From assembly GCA_028707125.1 (NCBI GenBank), contig JAQTUX010000001.1:186001-250000 (forward strand): a DNA stretch of 64,000 bases. Direction: 5' to 3'. Positions 53,061 to 61,985 of the stretch are shown here, one piece after another. This stretch comes from Candidatus Omnitrophota bacterium. Its GTDB lineage: Bacteria; Omnitrophota; Gorgyraeia; Gygaellales; JAQTUX01. The position numbers and the translations under genes were made by a program. Below the pieces are notes generated by a model. It saw only the letters and a list, made by a program, of their open reading frames with translations. It made no database searches and was not told the DNA's origin. Each line of letters opens with the position of its first letter. The first letter of the stretch is position 1.

Positions 53061-54779
53061 ATGGGAGATAAATCCGCGGTTTTGACGATAGGGCAGCTGT
53101 TATTAAAAGAAGGCGCGGTTACCCCTGAGCAGTTGGACAGGGCATTGGCCCAGCAGAAAGAGGCAGGCGGGTATCTCTGCGCCAATCTTATAAAACTGGG
53201 CTTTGTCTCTGAAGAGCAGATCTTTCCCGTGTTGGCCAGACAGCTCAAGGTGCCTTACATCCGCCTCAAAGACGCCATTATCCCCCCGGAAGTGATCAAG
53301 ACCGTGCCGGCGAAGTTTGCTACGCATTACCGGCTTATACCCGTTAAACTTGAGGGCGGCACGCTGTCGCTTGCCATGGCCGACCCTCTGGACGTGCATA
53401 CCTTAGATGATATGCGGCTTTTTCTGGGCTATGATATTAAGCCCATGCTTGCCGGCGATACCGATATAGTGGAGGCGATAAGCAGGTATTACGGGGTTGG
53501 GGCGGACACACTTGAAGAGATAGTCGCCGGCAGCGAGAAGATATTCGGCAGGATAGAGAAAGAGGGAAGGGCTGCCGAGGATGTTGAGGTGCAGGCAGAG
53601 GACGCCTCAATAGTCAAGTTCGTAAACCAGATACTGGCTCAGGCCGTTTCCGACAGGGCCACCGATATCCACCTTGAGCCCTATGAGAACGAACTGAAGG
53701 TGCGCTTCAGGATAGACGGCATGCTCTATGACGTCAATATCCCCGAGACCATAAGATATTTTCACTCCGCGATCATTTCCCGCATAAAGATCATGGCGCA
53801 TCTGAACATCGCCGAGCACCGGCTTCCGCAGGACGGCAGGATAAAGATAAGGGTCAAAGACATAGAGCTTGACCTGCGCGTCTCCATCGTGCCTTCATCC
53901 TTCGGGGAGGCGGTGGTCATAAGGATACTCAGCGGCAAAGAGGTCATGTTCCAGCTGGACAGCCTCGGCTTAAGCAAGGAAGAGTCGGAACTCTTAAGCG
54001 GCATAATCAAGAGGCCGCACGGCATAATACTTGTCACCGGCCCCACGGGAAGCGGAAAGACAACCACCCTTTATGCCTTCCTCTCCGAGCTGAATAAAAA
54101 AGAGACCAAGATCATTACGATCGAGGACCCCATAGAATATCAGATAAGCGGCATAATCCAAATGCAGGTCCATCCTAAGATCGGCTTTGATTTTGCCAAC
54201 GGCTTGAGGTCCATACTGCGCCACGACCCGGATATAATAATGGTGGGAGAGATACGCGACTATGAGACCGCCGAGATCGCCATACGTTCCTCCCTGACCG
54301 GCCACCTGGTTTTTTCCACGCTTCATACCAATGATGCCGCGGGCGCGGTAACGCGGCTTCTGGATATGGAGCTGGAGCCGTTCCTGGTCGCCTCTTCCAT
54401 TGAATGCCTTATTGCCCAGCGCCTGGTCCGCCTTATCTGCCCGCATTGTAAAAAAGAAGCGCGCCTTTCCGAAGAGGCGGCGCAGATATTGAAGAAAGAC
54501 ATAGATGTTCCCAGGTCGGTATTTTATGCCGGTTCAGGATGCGAGAAGTGCAAACACACCGGCTACCAGGGCAGGACCGCTATATATGAGATCCTGGTGA
54601 TGGATAACGAGGTCAGGGACCTGATATTAAAGCGTTCATCCAGCCAGCAGATAAAGCAGGCGGCGATCTCCAAAGGTATGACCACTCTTCGCCAGGCAGG
54701 CCTCAGAAAGGCGACGCAGGGGATCACCACCATAGAAGAGGTGCTGCGCGTAACGCAGAAAGAAGAGATGTTCATTTAG
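53061..54779 (+). CDS. gspE: T2SS assembly ATPase GspE
   Basis: This 572-residue protein has an N-terminal repeat pair with the MshEN spacing: 24 residues (9-32), 5-residue linker, 24 residues (38-61). Conserved G, L, G, V, L and Q are kept, but the leading Arg is Thr9 and Tyr38. The ATPase part has GPTGSGKTTT (Walker A), the Asp box TIEDPIEY, GEIRD (Walker B) and the His box STLHTND, and a zinc site made by two CxxC pairs (CPHC, CEKC). It powers pseudopilus assembly at the inner membrane. A promoter is right before it, and gspF follows after 4 nt. Confidence 0.95.
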   Translation: MGDKSAVLTIGQLLLKEGAVTPEQLDRALAQQKEAGGYLCANLIKLGFVSEEQIFPVLARQLKVPYIRLKDAIIPPEVIKTVPAKFATHYRLIPVKLEGGTLSLAMADPLDVHTLDDMRLFLGYDIKPMLAGDTDIVEAISRYYGVGADTLEEIVAGSEKIFGRIEKEGRAAEDVEVQAEDASIVKFVNQILAQAVSDRATDIHLEPYENELKVRFRIDGMLYDVNIPETIRYFHSAIISRIKIMAHLNIAEHRLPQDGRIKIRVKDIELDLRVSIVPSSFGEAVVIRILSGKEVMFQLDSLGLSKEESELLSGIIKRPHGIILVTGPTGSGKTTTLYAFLSELNKKETKIITIEDPIEYQISGIIQMQVHPKIGFDFANGLRSILRHDPDIIMVGEIRDYETAEIAIRSSLTGHLVFSTLHTNDAAGAVTRLLDMELEPFLVASSIECLIAQRLVRLICPHCKKEARLSEEAAQILKKDIDVPRSVFYAGSGCEKCKHTGYQGRTAIYEILVMDNEVRDLILKRSSSQQIKQAAISKGMTTLRQAGLRKATQGITTIEEVLRVTQKEEMFI

Positions 54780-54783
54780 CCAT

Positions 54784-55989
54784 ATGCCGTTATTCAATTA
54801 TAAGGCAAAATCCGCCCCCAATGAATTAAAAACCGGGACCATAGAGGCCGAAAGCCAATCCAACGCCGCGTCCAGGCTGCAGGAAATGGGGCTTTATCCC
54901 TTGAGCATAGAAGAGGCGGAGGGCCGGCCGCGGGGCAGGATTTTAAGAAGAAGGAAGATAAGCCGGAGAGATGTTACTGTTTTCACCCGCCAGCTTCACA
55001 ATCTCCTTGCCTCAGGCCTGACCATACTTTCAGGGCTTAAGATCCTGCGCGACCAGTCGGAAAACAAGGATATGCAGCGGCTGATAGGCCGGTTGATCGA
55101 CGACCTGAAAGAAGGGGAGCACTTCTCGCAGGCGCTTTCAAAACACCCGCAGGCATTTTCCACGTTGTACTGTTCTATCGTGGCGTCAGGCGAAGCAGGC
55201 GGATTCATAGACGAGGCGCTTGAGCGCGTAGCCGGATTTTTGGAGAAAGACCAGGCGGTAAGGTCAAAGATCATTTCCAGTTTGATCTATCCAGCATTGA
55301 TCGCGATAGTAGGGAGCATCACCGTGTTTGTCCTGCTCACCTTTGTCATACCGAAGTTTGTTTCCATGTTTGAAGAATTCGGCGAGACCCTGCCGCTTCC
55401 CACGGCAATACTCATAAGCATAAGCGCTTTCTTCAATAGTTATTACTGGCTTATCGCTTTGCTGGCTGCTATCGCCGTGTTTATTTTTAAGAGGATATAC
55501 GGCTCTGATGAGGGGCGCCTGGCCATAGACAGTTTTAAGTTGAGGGCGCCCTTTTTCGGTAATTTCAACACCAAAGCGAGCATAGCGGATTTTACCCGGA
55601 CGCTCTCAGCCCTGACAGGAGGCGGGGTATCTATACTTTCCGCCCTGGAAATAGCGCAGAACTCCGCGGGCAACGCGTTATTGAAACAGGAGATAGCGGC
55701 CTTCCGGGAAAAGATAAGGGAAGGCGGCAAGCTTTCTTCCTGTATCGCTGCCTCTGCCCATTTCCCCACCTATGTTTCAAATATCGTAGCTGTCGGGGAG
55801 GAGACCGGCACTATGGATAAGTCGCTGGAACGCATAGCGCGCACATACGAAGATGAGGTGGACCAGGTCACCAAGGCGATGCTTACCGGCCTTGAGCCGG
55901 CAATGATACTGATAATGGGCTCTGTCGTGGGGTTTATCGTGATCGCCATGCTTTTGCCGATATTTCAGATAAATTTTATGGCTCAGTGA
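54784..55989 (+). CDS. gspF: T2SS inner-membrane platform protein GspF
   Basis: This 401-residue protein begins PLFNYKAKSA and has the two repeated T2SF domains (FTRQLHNLLASGLTIL and FTRTLSALTGGGVSIL) with three membrane helices (around 180, 225 and 375). It is the platform that couples GspE to the pseudopilus. It overlaps an alternate GTG start of gspG, but the SD favours the later ATG. Confidence 0.93.
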   Translation: MPLFNYKAKSAPNELKTGTIEAESQSNAASRLQEMGLYPLSIEEAEGRPRGRILRRRKISRRDVTVFTRQLHNLLASGLTILSGLKILRDQSENKDMQRLIGRLIDDLKEGEHFSQALSKHPQAFSTLYCSIVASGEAGGFIDEALERVAGFLEKDQAVRSKIISSLIYPALIAIVGSITVFVLLTFVIPKFVSMFEEFGETLPLPTAILISISAFFNSYYWLIALLAAIAVFIFKRIYGSDEGRLAIDSFKLRAPFFGNFNTKASIADFTRTLSALTGGGVSILSALEIAQNSAGNALLKQEIAAFREKIREGGKLSSCIAASAHFPTYVSNIVAVGEETGTMDKSLERIARTYEDEVDQVTKAMLTGLEPAMILIMGSVVGFIVIAMLLPIFQINFMAQ

Positions 55990-56006
55990 CAAAAACGGAG
56001 GATAGG

Positions 56007-56363
56007 ATGGATCTAAGACGGAAAAACGGCTTTACGCTCATTGAAATAATGCTGGTTGTCATCATTATCGGCATACTCGCGTCCATAATCGTGCCCAGGT
56101 TTGCCGGCCGCTCTGAGCAGGCGCGCAAGGCAGCGGCAGCGGCCAATATAAAGTCGCTTGCCATCGCGCTGGATATGTACGAACTGGATACCGGAGCGTA
56201 TCCTAAAACGCTGGCAGAGCTTTCCCCAAAATACCTGAAAAAACTGCAGAAAGACCCCTGGGACCAGGAATACCATTATGCGCAGAAGGGGACGAACGAA
56301 TACGAACTGCGTTCCTGCGGCCCTGATAAAAATTGCGGCGGCCAGGATGACATTACAGAATAA
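56007..56363 (+). CDS. gspG: Major pseudopilin GspG
   Basis: This 118-residue protein has a type IV prepilin leader: KNG then FTLIEIMLVVIIIGILAS with Glu at +5. The C-terminal end has PWDQEYHYA and a Cys pair (SCGPDKNCGG), typical of major pseudopilins with a calcium site. ATG 56007 has GGAGG at the right distance. gspH begins inside its 3' end. Confidence 0.92.
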   Translation: MDLRRKNGFTLIEIMLVVIIIGILASIIVPRFAGRSEQARKAAAAANIKSLAIALDMYELDTGAYPKTLAELSPKYLKKLQKDPWDQEYHYAQKGTNEYELRSCGPDKNCGGQDDITE

Positions 56364-56829
56364 GGCGTTCACCCTTCTTGAGCTTATTATCGTCATAGTC
56401 ATCCTCGGGATCATCTTCTCCATTTCCACTCCCAGGTTCCGCGCCACGTATACAACCATACAACTCAGGAATACAGCTCAGGGAGTAATAAACTTAAGCC
56501 GCCTCATACGGCAGCAGGCCATACTTAAGCGGGCCGTCTATAAGATAGAGTTTAAGCAGATGCCCGCGGACAGCAACGATAAATCCTATTTCTCCGTTTT
56601 CCATAAGGACGGCTCAAGCGGTGAGTTTATAGCAGATACGGATCGCCTGGCGAAGGTTGAAACGCCTAAGGGCATAAAAATCGAGATGAGCAAGCCCGCG
56701 CAGTTTTATAGCGACGGCACAATGGACATGGGTGGAACAGAGATATATCTAAAGAGCGATGTTAAAAAGATCACGCTTAAACCTTCAAATACAAATGGTT
56801 TCTTTCTTCTTTCGGAAGATCCGCTATAG
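56347..56829 (+). CDS. gspH: Minor pseudopilin GspH-like
   Basis: This 160-residue protein from ATG 56347 (not the upstream in-frame start) has the leader MTLQNKA then FTLLELIIVIVILGI. The rest is a small beta-rich domain with no strong motif. It overlaps gspG by 17 nt. GspH is named by position and leader. Confidence 0.8.
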   Translation: MTLQNKAFTLLELIIVIVILGIIFSISTPRFRATYTTIQLRNTAQGVINLSRLIRQQAILKRAVYKIEFKQMPADSNDKSYFSVFHKDGSSGEFIADTDRLAKVETPKGIKIEMSKPAQFYSDGTMDMGGTEIYLKSDVKKITLKPSNTNGFFLLSEDPL

Positions 56830-57193
56830 TTCCGGCTTTTTGCTTCTTGAAGTCGTCTTTGCCGTTGCCATTGTTTCTGTCAGCATAGTTATGGTCCTGA
56901 ACACATTTTTCGGCGTAAGGCGCGCGATAAGGCAGACAGAAGATTATTTGCGCGCCGGCATATTATTAAAAGAGAAGATGAGCGAATTTGAGAAGCAGGC
57001 GTTAGCCGCGGGGAGCGCGGGCATAGATACCAGGAAAGAAGAAGGGGGTTTTCCCGAAGCAGAGGGGTTCAAGTGGGAGAGAAATTTTGTCAGAAAACTT
57101 CCTGGCCAGCCTGCCCTTGGAGAATTTAATCTCATCGTCTCCTGGGACGAGGACTCAAAAATAGATGCGCTTACCTGCCTTAAGGCAAAATAA
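56795..57193 (+). CDS. gspI: Minor pseudopilin GspI-like
   Basis: This 132-residue protein from ATG 56795 has a prepilin leader ending SSG then FLLLEVVFAVAIVSV. It overlaps gspH by 35 nt, an unusually large overlap for this run, though it fits a coupled start. The Glu at +5 is present. Naming follows the order of the locus. Confidence 0.75.
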   Translation: MVSFFFRKIRYSSGFLLLEVVFAVAIVSVSIVMVLNTFFGVRRAIRQTEDYLRAGILLKEKMSEFEKQALAAGSAGIDTRKEEGGFPEAEGFKWERNFVRKLPGQPALGEFNLIVSWDEDSKIDALTCLKAK

Positions 57194-57818
57194 GGGTTTT
57201 ACATTAATCGAGCTGCTTATCGCCTCAAGTTTACTTGTGGTAATAATCCTCGCGCTCTATACGGGATTTCGCGTGGGCGCGCTTACTCATTCAACTTCGC
57301 AGCAGGTCTCCGATGACCTGCAGGGGTTGCGGCTGTTTTTTGACGGCCTTGAGCGGGATCTAAGGAACTGCGTTGATTACGATAAGGTAACTCCCGATTC
57401 AAAATTCAACGGAGGTGATACAAACTTAGGCCTGCTTACCACCACGACCAGATTTACCACCGTTGCGGGAGACACCAAAGAGATCAAGACAATGGAAGCG
57501 GTTTCTTATGCGTACGGCAACAAAGAGATTTTCAGGGAGAGCTTACCGTTTTCCGAATTCCTGGCAAAGGGCCATTCAGCGCCCGCTTCAGGCAGTGCCA
57601 AAGCCGAAAGGATATGCGGCGGAATAGAGGAATTCAAGATAACATACCTTGCCTCGCTTCCTTCCGCGTCTGATCCGGATCCCGCCGAGTTGGATGACTG
57701 GGACGCGAAATCAGGCGTACCTGCCGAGGTAAGGATCACGCTCGTATTCTCCCGGGGTGTCAGGAAGATCAGGTTCACAAGAAGCATAATCTTGCCTTTA
57801 AATTTAAAACTTCTATGA
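57165..57818 (+). CDS. gspJ: Minor pseudopilin GspJ-like
   Basis: This 217-residue protein has the leader RQNKG then FTLIELLIASSLLVVII. The remainder (LFFDGLERDLRNCVDYD) is similar to GspJ. It overlaps gspI by 29 nt and gspK by 4 nt. Confidence 0.8.
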   Translation: MRLPALRQNKGFTLIELLIASSLLVVIILALYTGFRVGALTHSTSQQVSDDLQGLRLFFDGLERDLRNCVDYDKVTPDSKFNGGDTNLGLLTTTTRFTTVAGDTKEIKTMEAVSYAYGNKEIFRESLPFSEFLAKGHSAPASGSAKAERICGGIEEFKITYLASLPSASDPDPAELDDWDAKSGVPAEVRITLVFSRGVRKIRFTRSIILPLNLKLL

Positions 57819-58888
57819 AGAAACGCTGCCGCCGGTCCGGCCAGGTTTTAATGATAAGTTTATGGGTTTTGGCTATCCTGGTCATTTATAGCATCAGCGT
57901 CAGTTACAGGATGCTGGTTGAAGTGCGGCTGAGCCGTTACTACAGGGATAAAACAAAGGCATATTATCTGGCGCGGGGGTATCTGCTGAAATTGATTGAA
58001 GATAAAAAAGAGCAGAATGCATTACTTGGCGGCCTGTATTTTCCCTACGACGATCCTGCGCCCAAGCCGCCGGAAGTGATCAATGACAGCGATGGGAAAA
58101 TGGCGGGGCAAGTAACACATTTGATTATTGATGAGCACAGCAAGATCAATGTGAATAAACTTATAAATACTTCAGGCACGGTTAATACGGATCTATGGAA
58201 TACACTTAAGGCCTTACTTGAAGATCGGGCGCCCGGAATAAATGATAATGATGCGGAAGATTTAGTTAAAAATCTTGTGGACTGGATAGACAAAGATGAG
58301 GACGCGCGCACAGGAGCCAGCTCACTGGAGAAGGATCTTTATAAGGATTACACTCCGGAAAATAAAGAACTTTCAGATCCCTCTACGATACTGCTGGTTA
58401 ACCGCTGGAATGAGGAAATATTTAATAGTATCATTGATTTTATAACTATTTATTCTTCCAGCGAAAAGATAAATATTAATTCTTGTTCCAAGGAGGCGCT
58501 TGCCGCCGTACTTAAAGCGCATCAACCGCAAAATGTTACAATTGATACTGATGGTATGGCTCATAAATTAATAGATTTCAGAGCCGGAGGTGACGGAAAA
58601 GTTGGAGAAGGCAATGATGATCAGTATTTTGGAAGCGATCCATCGCCTCCATCAATACCAGAAGGCGCAATTTATTATATAAATAATATTCCGAATACAT
58701 TGAATCTTTCTACGGATGCAAGTACGTTATTGTCTGGTTCGTCCGGTTTGTTTAGTAAGAATATTCTCGCTACCGGTTCCGATATCCTGCGTTTTGAGGT
58801 TGAGGCGGATGTGCGCGGGATAAAACAGAGGATAACCGCGATCGTTAATTTTTCAACCGGAAAAATTATTTATTGGCAGGAAGAATAG
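57815..58888 (+). CDS. gspK: Minor pseudopilin GspK
   Basis: This 357-residue protein has GQVLMISLWVLAILVIYSISV as its leader and helix (no Glu at +5, as usual for GspK), then a large globular part with an alpha domain inserted in beta strands (INVNKL, WIDKDEDARTGAS, ININSCSKEAL). It tops the pseudopilus tip with GspI and GspJ. Nucleotides about 58370-58760 are noticeably more A/T-rich than the rest. Confidence 0.85.
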   Translation: MKKRCRRSGQVLMISLWVLAILVIYSISVSYRMLVEVRLSRYYRDKTKAYYLARGYLLKLIEDKKEQNALLGGLYFPYDDPAPKPPEVINDSDGKMAGQVTHLIIDEHSKINVNKLINTSGTVNTDLWNTLKALLEDRAPGINDNDAEDLVKNLVDWIDKDEDARTGASSLEKDLYKDYTPENKELSDPSTILLVNRWNEEIFNSIIDFITIYSSSEKININSCSKEALAAVLKAHQPQNVTIDTDGMAHKLIDFRAGGDGKVGEGNDDQYFGSDPSPPSIPEGAIYYINNIPNTLNLSTDASTLLSGSSGLFSKNILATGSDILRFEVEADVRGIKQRITAIVNFSTGKIIYWQEE

Positions 58889-58899
58889 AGTGGTATAAT
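58873..58899 (+). promoter_or_regulatory. Possible gspL promoter
   Basis: TATAAT (58894-58899) is perfect and lies 7 nt before ATG 58907. TTGGCA (58873-58878) is 15 nt upstream, a short spacer. The overlap with the gspK end makes it a weak internal promoter. Confidence 0.4.
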
Positions 58900-58906
58900 C
58901 AGGACT

Positions 58907-60286
58907 ATGTTACCTTGCATTGAATTTTTCAATAATGGGCTTAAGTTCTGCGCGGCCGGCCAGGGCAAGGGCAAGCCGTCCATAGAGCATCTGGCTGTGT
59001 TTGATACCCCTGTTCAATTAAAGCCCTATCTGGAAAAGCACAATATTCCATTAAAGGAATACACCGTTCTTATCCCCACGCATCTTGCTTCAGTAAGGTT
59101 CTTGAAACTCCCTTCTCACAACCGCGCGGAGATCGCCGATATGGTCAGGTGGCAGGCGGCAAAACAACTGCCTTATTCTCCCGAGGAGATCATTTATAGT
59201 TATCATGCCATAGGTACGCGGGAGGGAGGCTTTTCCGATATCGTTCTTTTTCTCGCGCGCAGGGACACCGTGGCTAAATACCTTGAGGCGCTTGAGCCCA
59301 TAGGCAGCCACCCGAGCGCGGTTTCCCTGTCCTGCGAGGGATTAAAATTACTTTATGATCTTCAGGCGGCAGGCGATGCCGCCGGCCGCCAGGACAACGT
59401 CGCCTTAATAGAGATCGCGCCTGATTTTACCTCCGTATCTCTAACGCATAAGGGCTCCCTTGTGTTTGTGAGGGGCGTGCCAATGCCGGGGGCGGCGCAT
59501 TCGGCGGATAAGGCGGTTTCGGAGATCACGCTTTCGCTTGACGCCTACCGCAGGCAGGCATTCGCGCGGCAGATCAACCGCCTGCTGATAAGCGGGCCGC
59601 GGAAATTGGCCGCCGCGGTTATAGACGCGCTTAAGCCGAATGTCTCGCTGCCGATAGCCAGGATCGACCATCAGGCGGGCCTGGATCTTTCTTCGGAGGC
59701 AGGCGCGCTTTTAGCAAAAGAGGAATATTCATTCGCGCCTTGTTTGGGCGCGGCATTGAAGGCGGAAGGCGTAGAGATCAATCTTCTGCCGCGGGAGATC
59801 ATAGGAAAACTCTCGCATCATCGTTCCCGCAGACAGCTTATGAAGAGCGCTGCCCTGGCAGCGGTGGTGTTCGCTCTGGCCGGCTTGATATTCGCCAGGA
59901 AATTCTACGATAAAAATAATTTTCTCGCCTACCTTGACAGGGAGCTGGGCACGCTCGGCGAAGATACCGTAAAGCTGGATGAAAAGGCCAGGCGCCTGGA
60001 ATTGATAAATAAGCAGCTCAGCAAGGGCTCTTCAGCGCTGGACGCCATAAGCGCGCTTTATAAGGCAGTGCCTTCCGGCATTACCTTCAGCGGCGTGCTT
60101 TATGAGGCGGATAAGGCCGTAAACATCAAGGGCAACTGCCAGGATATGTCCCTGGCGCTTAAGTTAGTCAGCGCGCTTGAGGCGACCGAATATTTCGCGG
60201 GCGTGCAGGTCGGCTACGTTACCAAGAAAAAATCGTCTTCCGGGGAAGAGATCGATTTTGAGATAAACGCCCCGCTGGAGAAGTGA
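58907..60286 (+). CDS. gspL: GspL-like / PilM-PilN-type assembly protein
   Basis: This 459-residue protein has an actin-like cytoplasmic domain (about 1-300, with PTHLASVRFLKLP and MVRWQAAKQLPYSPEEI), a single membrane helix around 315-335 (SAALAAVVFALAGLIFA) and a periplasmic part with a helix and ferredoxin-like fold. GspL links GspE to the platform. The start has no SD, but a perfect -10 lies 7 nt upstream. Confidence 0.82.
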   Translation: MLPCIEFFNNGLKFCAAGQGKGKPSIEHLAVFDTPVQLKPYLEKHNIPLKEYTVLIPTHLASVRFLKLPSHNRAEIADMVRWQAAKQLPYSPEEIIYSYHAIGTREGGFSDIVLFLARRDTVAKYLEALEPIGSHPSAVSLSCEGLKLLYDLQAAGDAAGRQDNVALIEIAPDFTSVSLTHKGSLVFVRGVPMPGAAHSADKAVSEITLSLDAYRRQAFARQINRLLISGPRKLAAAVIDALKPNVSLPIARIDHQAGLDLSSEAGALLAKEEYSFAPCLGAALKAEGVEINLLPREIIGKLSHHRSRRQLMKSAALAAVVFALAGLIFARKFYDKNNFLAYLDRELGTLGEDTVKLDEKARRLELINKQLSKGSSALDAISALYKAVPSGITFSGVLYEADKAVNIKGNCQDMSLALKLVSALEATEYFAGVQVGYVTKKKSSSGEEIDFEINAPLEK

Positions 60287-60828
60287 TGAAAGCCGTATTC
60301 TTAAGTAATCTCTCAAAACGTGAAAGGCTGATACTGTTTTTGACTGTGTCGGTGTCCGCCCTGGCAGTTGTTTATGTGTCGGCGGTTGAGCCGCTATCGG
60401 CAAGGTTCAATAAGCTCAACAGCGAAATAACCCTTAAGAAGAGGAAGCTGGAAAAGATCTACCAGCTGCTTGGGCACAGGGAAAAGATCGAAGCGGAATA
60501 TGAGAAACTTGTCAGGGCGGCCATAAAGGAGAACTCTGATGAGGAGATAATCGCCTCCATATTAAACCAGATGGAAGCCATTGCCAGGGGCTCCGGAGTG
60601 CAGATAAACAATGTCAGGCCGGACAGGGTCAAAGAGGAAGCGGGGTATAAACGCCTGAGCATAGAAGTAAGCACGGAATCCAATACAGACGCGCTTTTTA
60701 AATTCATATATAACCTGGAGACATCCCCTGCCTTGCTTAAAATAGAACGCCTGCAGATATCTCCCTCCCGAAAACAGGACGGCCTGGTAGAGGCCACATT
60801 CAGCATCGTCAGGATCTCCTTCATCTAA
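60286..60828 (+). CDS. gspM: GspM-like / PilO-like protein
   Basis: This 180-residue protein from ATG 60286 (GTG 60283 is the alternative) has one N-terminal membrane helix (about 17-36), a coiled-coil stalk and a small alpha-beta domain, the plan of GspM and PilO. It pairs with GspL. Its stop is followed by the promoter region of the MerR-like gene. Confidence 0.75.
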   Translation: MKAVFLSNLSKRERLILFLTVSVSALAVVYVSAVEPLSARFNKLNSEITLKKRKLEKIYQLLGHREKIEAEYEKLVRAAIKENSDEEIIASILNQMEAIARGSGVQINNVRPDRVKEEAGYKRLSIEVSTESNTDALFKFIYNLETSPALLKIERLQISPSRKQDGLVEATFSIVRISFI

Positions 60829-60886
60829 CGAAACCCACAAATAAGGCATATTCTTACTTATATTGATATCGCTGTCTAAGTAGAGA

Positions 60887-60933
60887 GTAGATAGTGCTTG
60901 ACAAATATGTAAAGAAGCGCTATCACTATCTAC
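60887..60933. promoter_or_regulatory. MerR-type operator over the promoter
   Basis: GTAGATAGTG (60887-60896) and CACTATCTAC (60924-60933) are perfect 10-bp inverted halves. Between and over them sit a -35 TTGACA (60898-60903), a 17-nt spacer and TATCAC (60921-60926) as -10. The palindrome is centred in the promoter, as for MerR-family sites, and lies directly before a MerR-type gene. Confidence 0.6.
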
Positions 60934-60951
60934 ATGGAGAGTTGAGCAAAA

Positions 60952-61173
60952 ATGAGCGATAATATCTTTCTTATCAAGGACTTAAGCCAGCTGAGCGGAC
61001 ATTCTGTCTATACGCTCAAGTATTATCTTCGTTTAGGGCTGATAAAGGAATCCGGCAGGAGCCCTGAGACGGGTTTCAGGTATTTTAATCAGGATAACCT
61101 GGAGGCGTTAAAGAGGATCAGGGAACTGCAGGTCCAGGGCAGGACGCTGAAAGAAATAAAGGCGTTATTATGA
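60952..61173 (+). CDS. MerR-type HTH protein, short
   Basis: This 73-residue protein is a single MerR-type winged helix (LSQLSGHSVYTLKYYLRLGLIKES, TGFRYF, NLEALKRIRELQVQGRTLKEIKALL) without an effector domain. It probably binds the operator upstream, controlling itself and the following ATPase, GspC-like and secretin genes. It has a GGAGAG ribosome site. The next gene overlaps its stop by 4 nt. Confidence 0.82.
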   Translation: MSDNIFLIKDLSQLSGHSVYTLKYYLRLGLIKESGRSPETGFRYFNQDNLEALKRIRELQVQGRTLKEIKALL

Positions 61174-61985
61174 GCTACTACACGATATTCGGTTTGGAAA
61201 AAGAGCCGTTCTCTACCAGCCCCGATCCTCACTTTTTTTATTTATCCCAGGCGCACAATACGGCATTGAAAAGGGCGGAGATCAATATACGCCTGCGGCG
61301 CGGTTTAAGTTTGATACTCGGCGACGTGGGCACAGGCAAGACCACGCTTTCCCGGATGCTGCTGCAGACATTTGAGGGGGATGAAGATTTTGAATTCTAT
61401 ATGATACTGGACCCCGATTATAAATCAGAGTATCAATTCCTTGTCAACCTCGCCAAGATGTTCAAGCTCGACCCCCTGTTAAAATCAACCCTTGATTATA
61501 AAGAGGCGATAGAAAAATACCTTTTCCACAAAGGCGTGGACGAAAATAAGGTGATCGTGCTTTTGATCGACGAGGGCCAGAAGCTTAATCCCAATCAGTT
61601 AGAGACGCTGCGCACGCTGCTCAATTATGAGACCAACGAATATAAGCTGCTGCAGCTGGTGATACTGGCGCAGGTGGAGCTGCTGCCGCGCGTGAGAAAG
61701 ATACGCAACTTTATGGACAGGGTGTCGTTAAAATATATTATAAACCCCCTGGATATGCAGGAGACAAAGCAGATGATAAATTTCCGCCTGAGCCAGGCAG
61801 GCAGGAACGGAAGAGGGGGGCTTTTTGACGAAGGCGCCTGCGGGCTCATCTATCAATATACTCAAGGATACCCCCGTAAGATCGCCCTGCTCTGCCACAA
61901 CGCGATGGAGCTGGCGGTAATGCGCGATAAGGACAGCGTTGATAAAGAGATCGTGGAAGAGGTGATAAGGAACGACGTTAGATGA
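61170..61985 (+). CDS. ExeA/GspA-type AAA ATPase
   Basis: This 271-residue AAA+ protein starts MSYYTIFGLEKEPFSTSPDPHF, as ExeA proteins do. Walker A is GDVGTGKTT and Walker B LLIDEGQKL, and a sensor region follows. ExeA/GspA ATPases help the secretin assemble through peptidoglycan; the peptidoglycan-binding C-terminal domain of classic ExeA is absent here. It lies directly upstream of the secretin cluster. Confidence 0.9.
   Translation: MSYYTIFGLEKEPFSTSPDPHFFYLSQAHNTALKRAEINIRLRRGLSLILGDVGTGKTTLSRMLLQTFEGDEDFEFYMILDPDYKSEYQFLVNLAKMFKLDPLLKSTLDYKEAIEKYLFHKGVDENKVIVLLIDEGQKLNPNQLETLRTLLNYETNEYKLLQLVILAQVELLPRVRKIRNFMDRVSLKYIINPLDMQETKQMINFRLSQAGRNGRGGLFDEGACGLIYQYTQGYPRKIALLCHNAMELAVMRDKDSVDKEIVEEVIRNDVR

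Noticed and set aside
55986-56006. GTG 55986 as the gspG start
   Set aside because: It would add seven residues to the prepilin leader and ignores the GGAGG placed exactly before ATG 56007.
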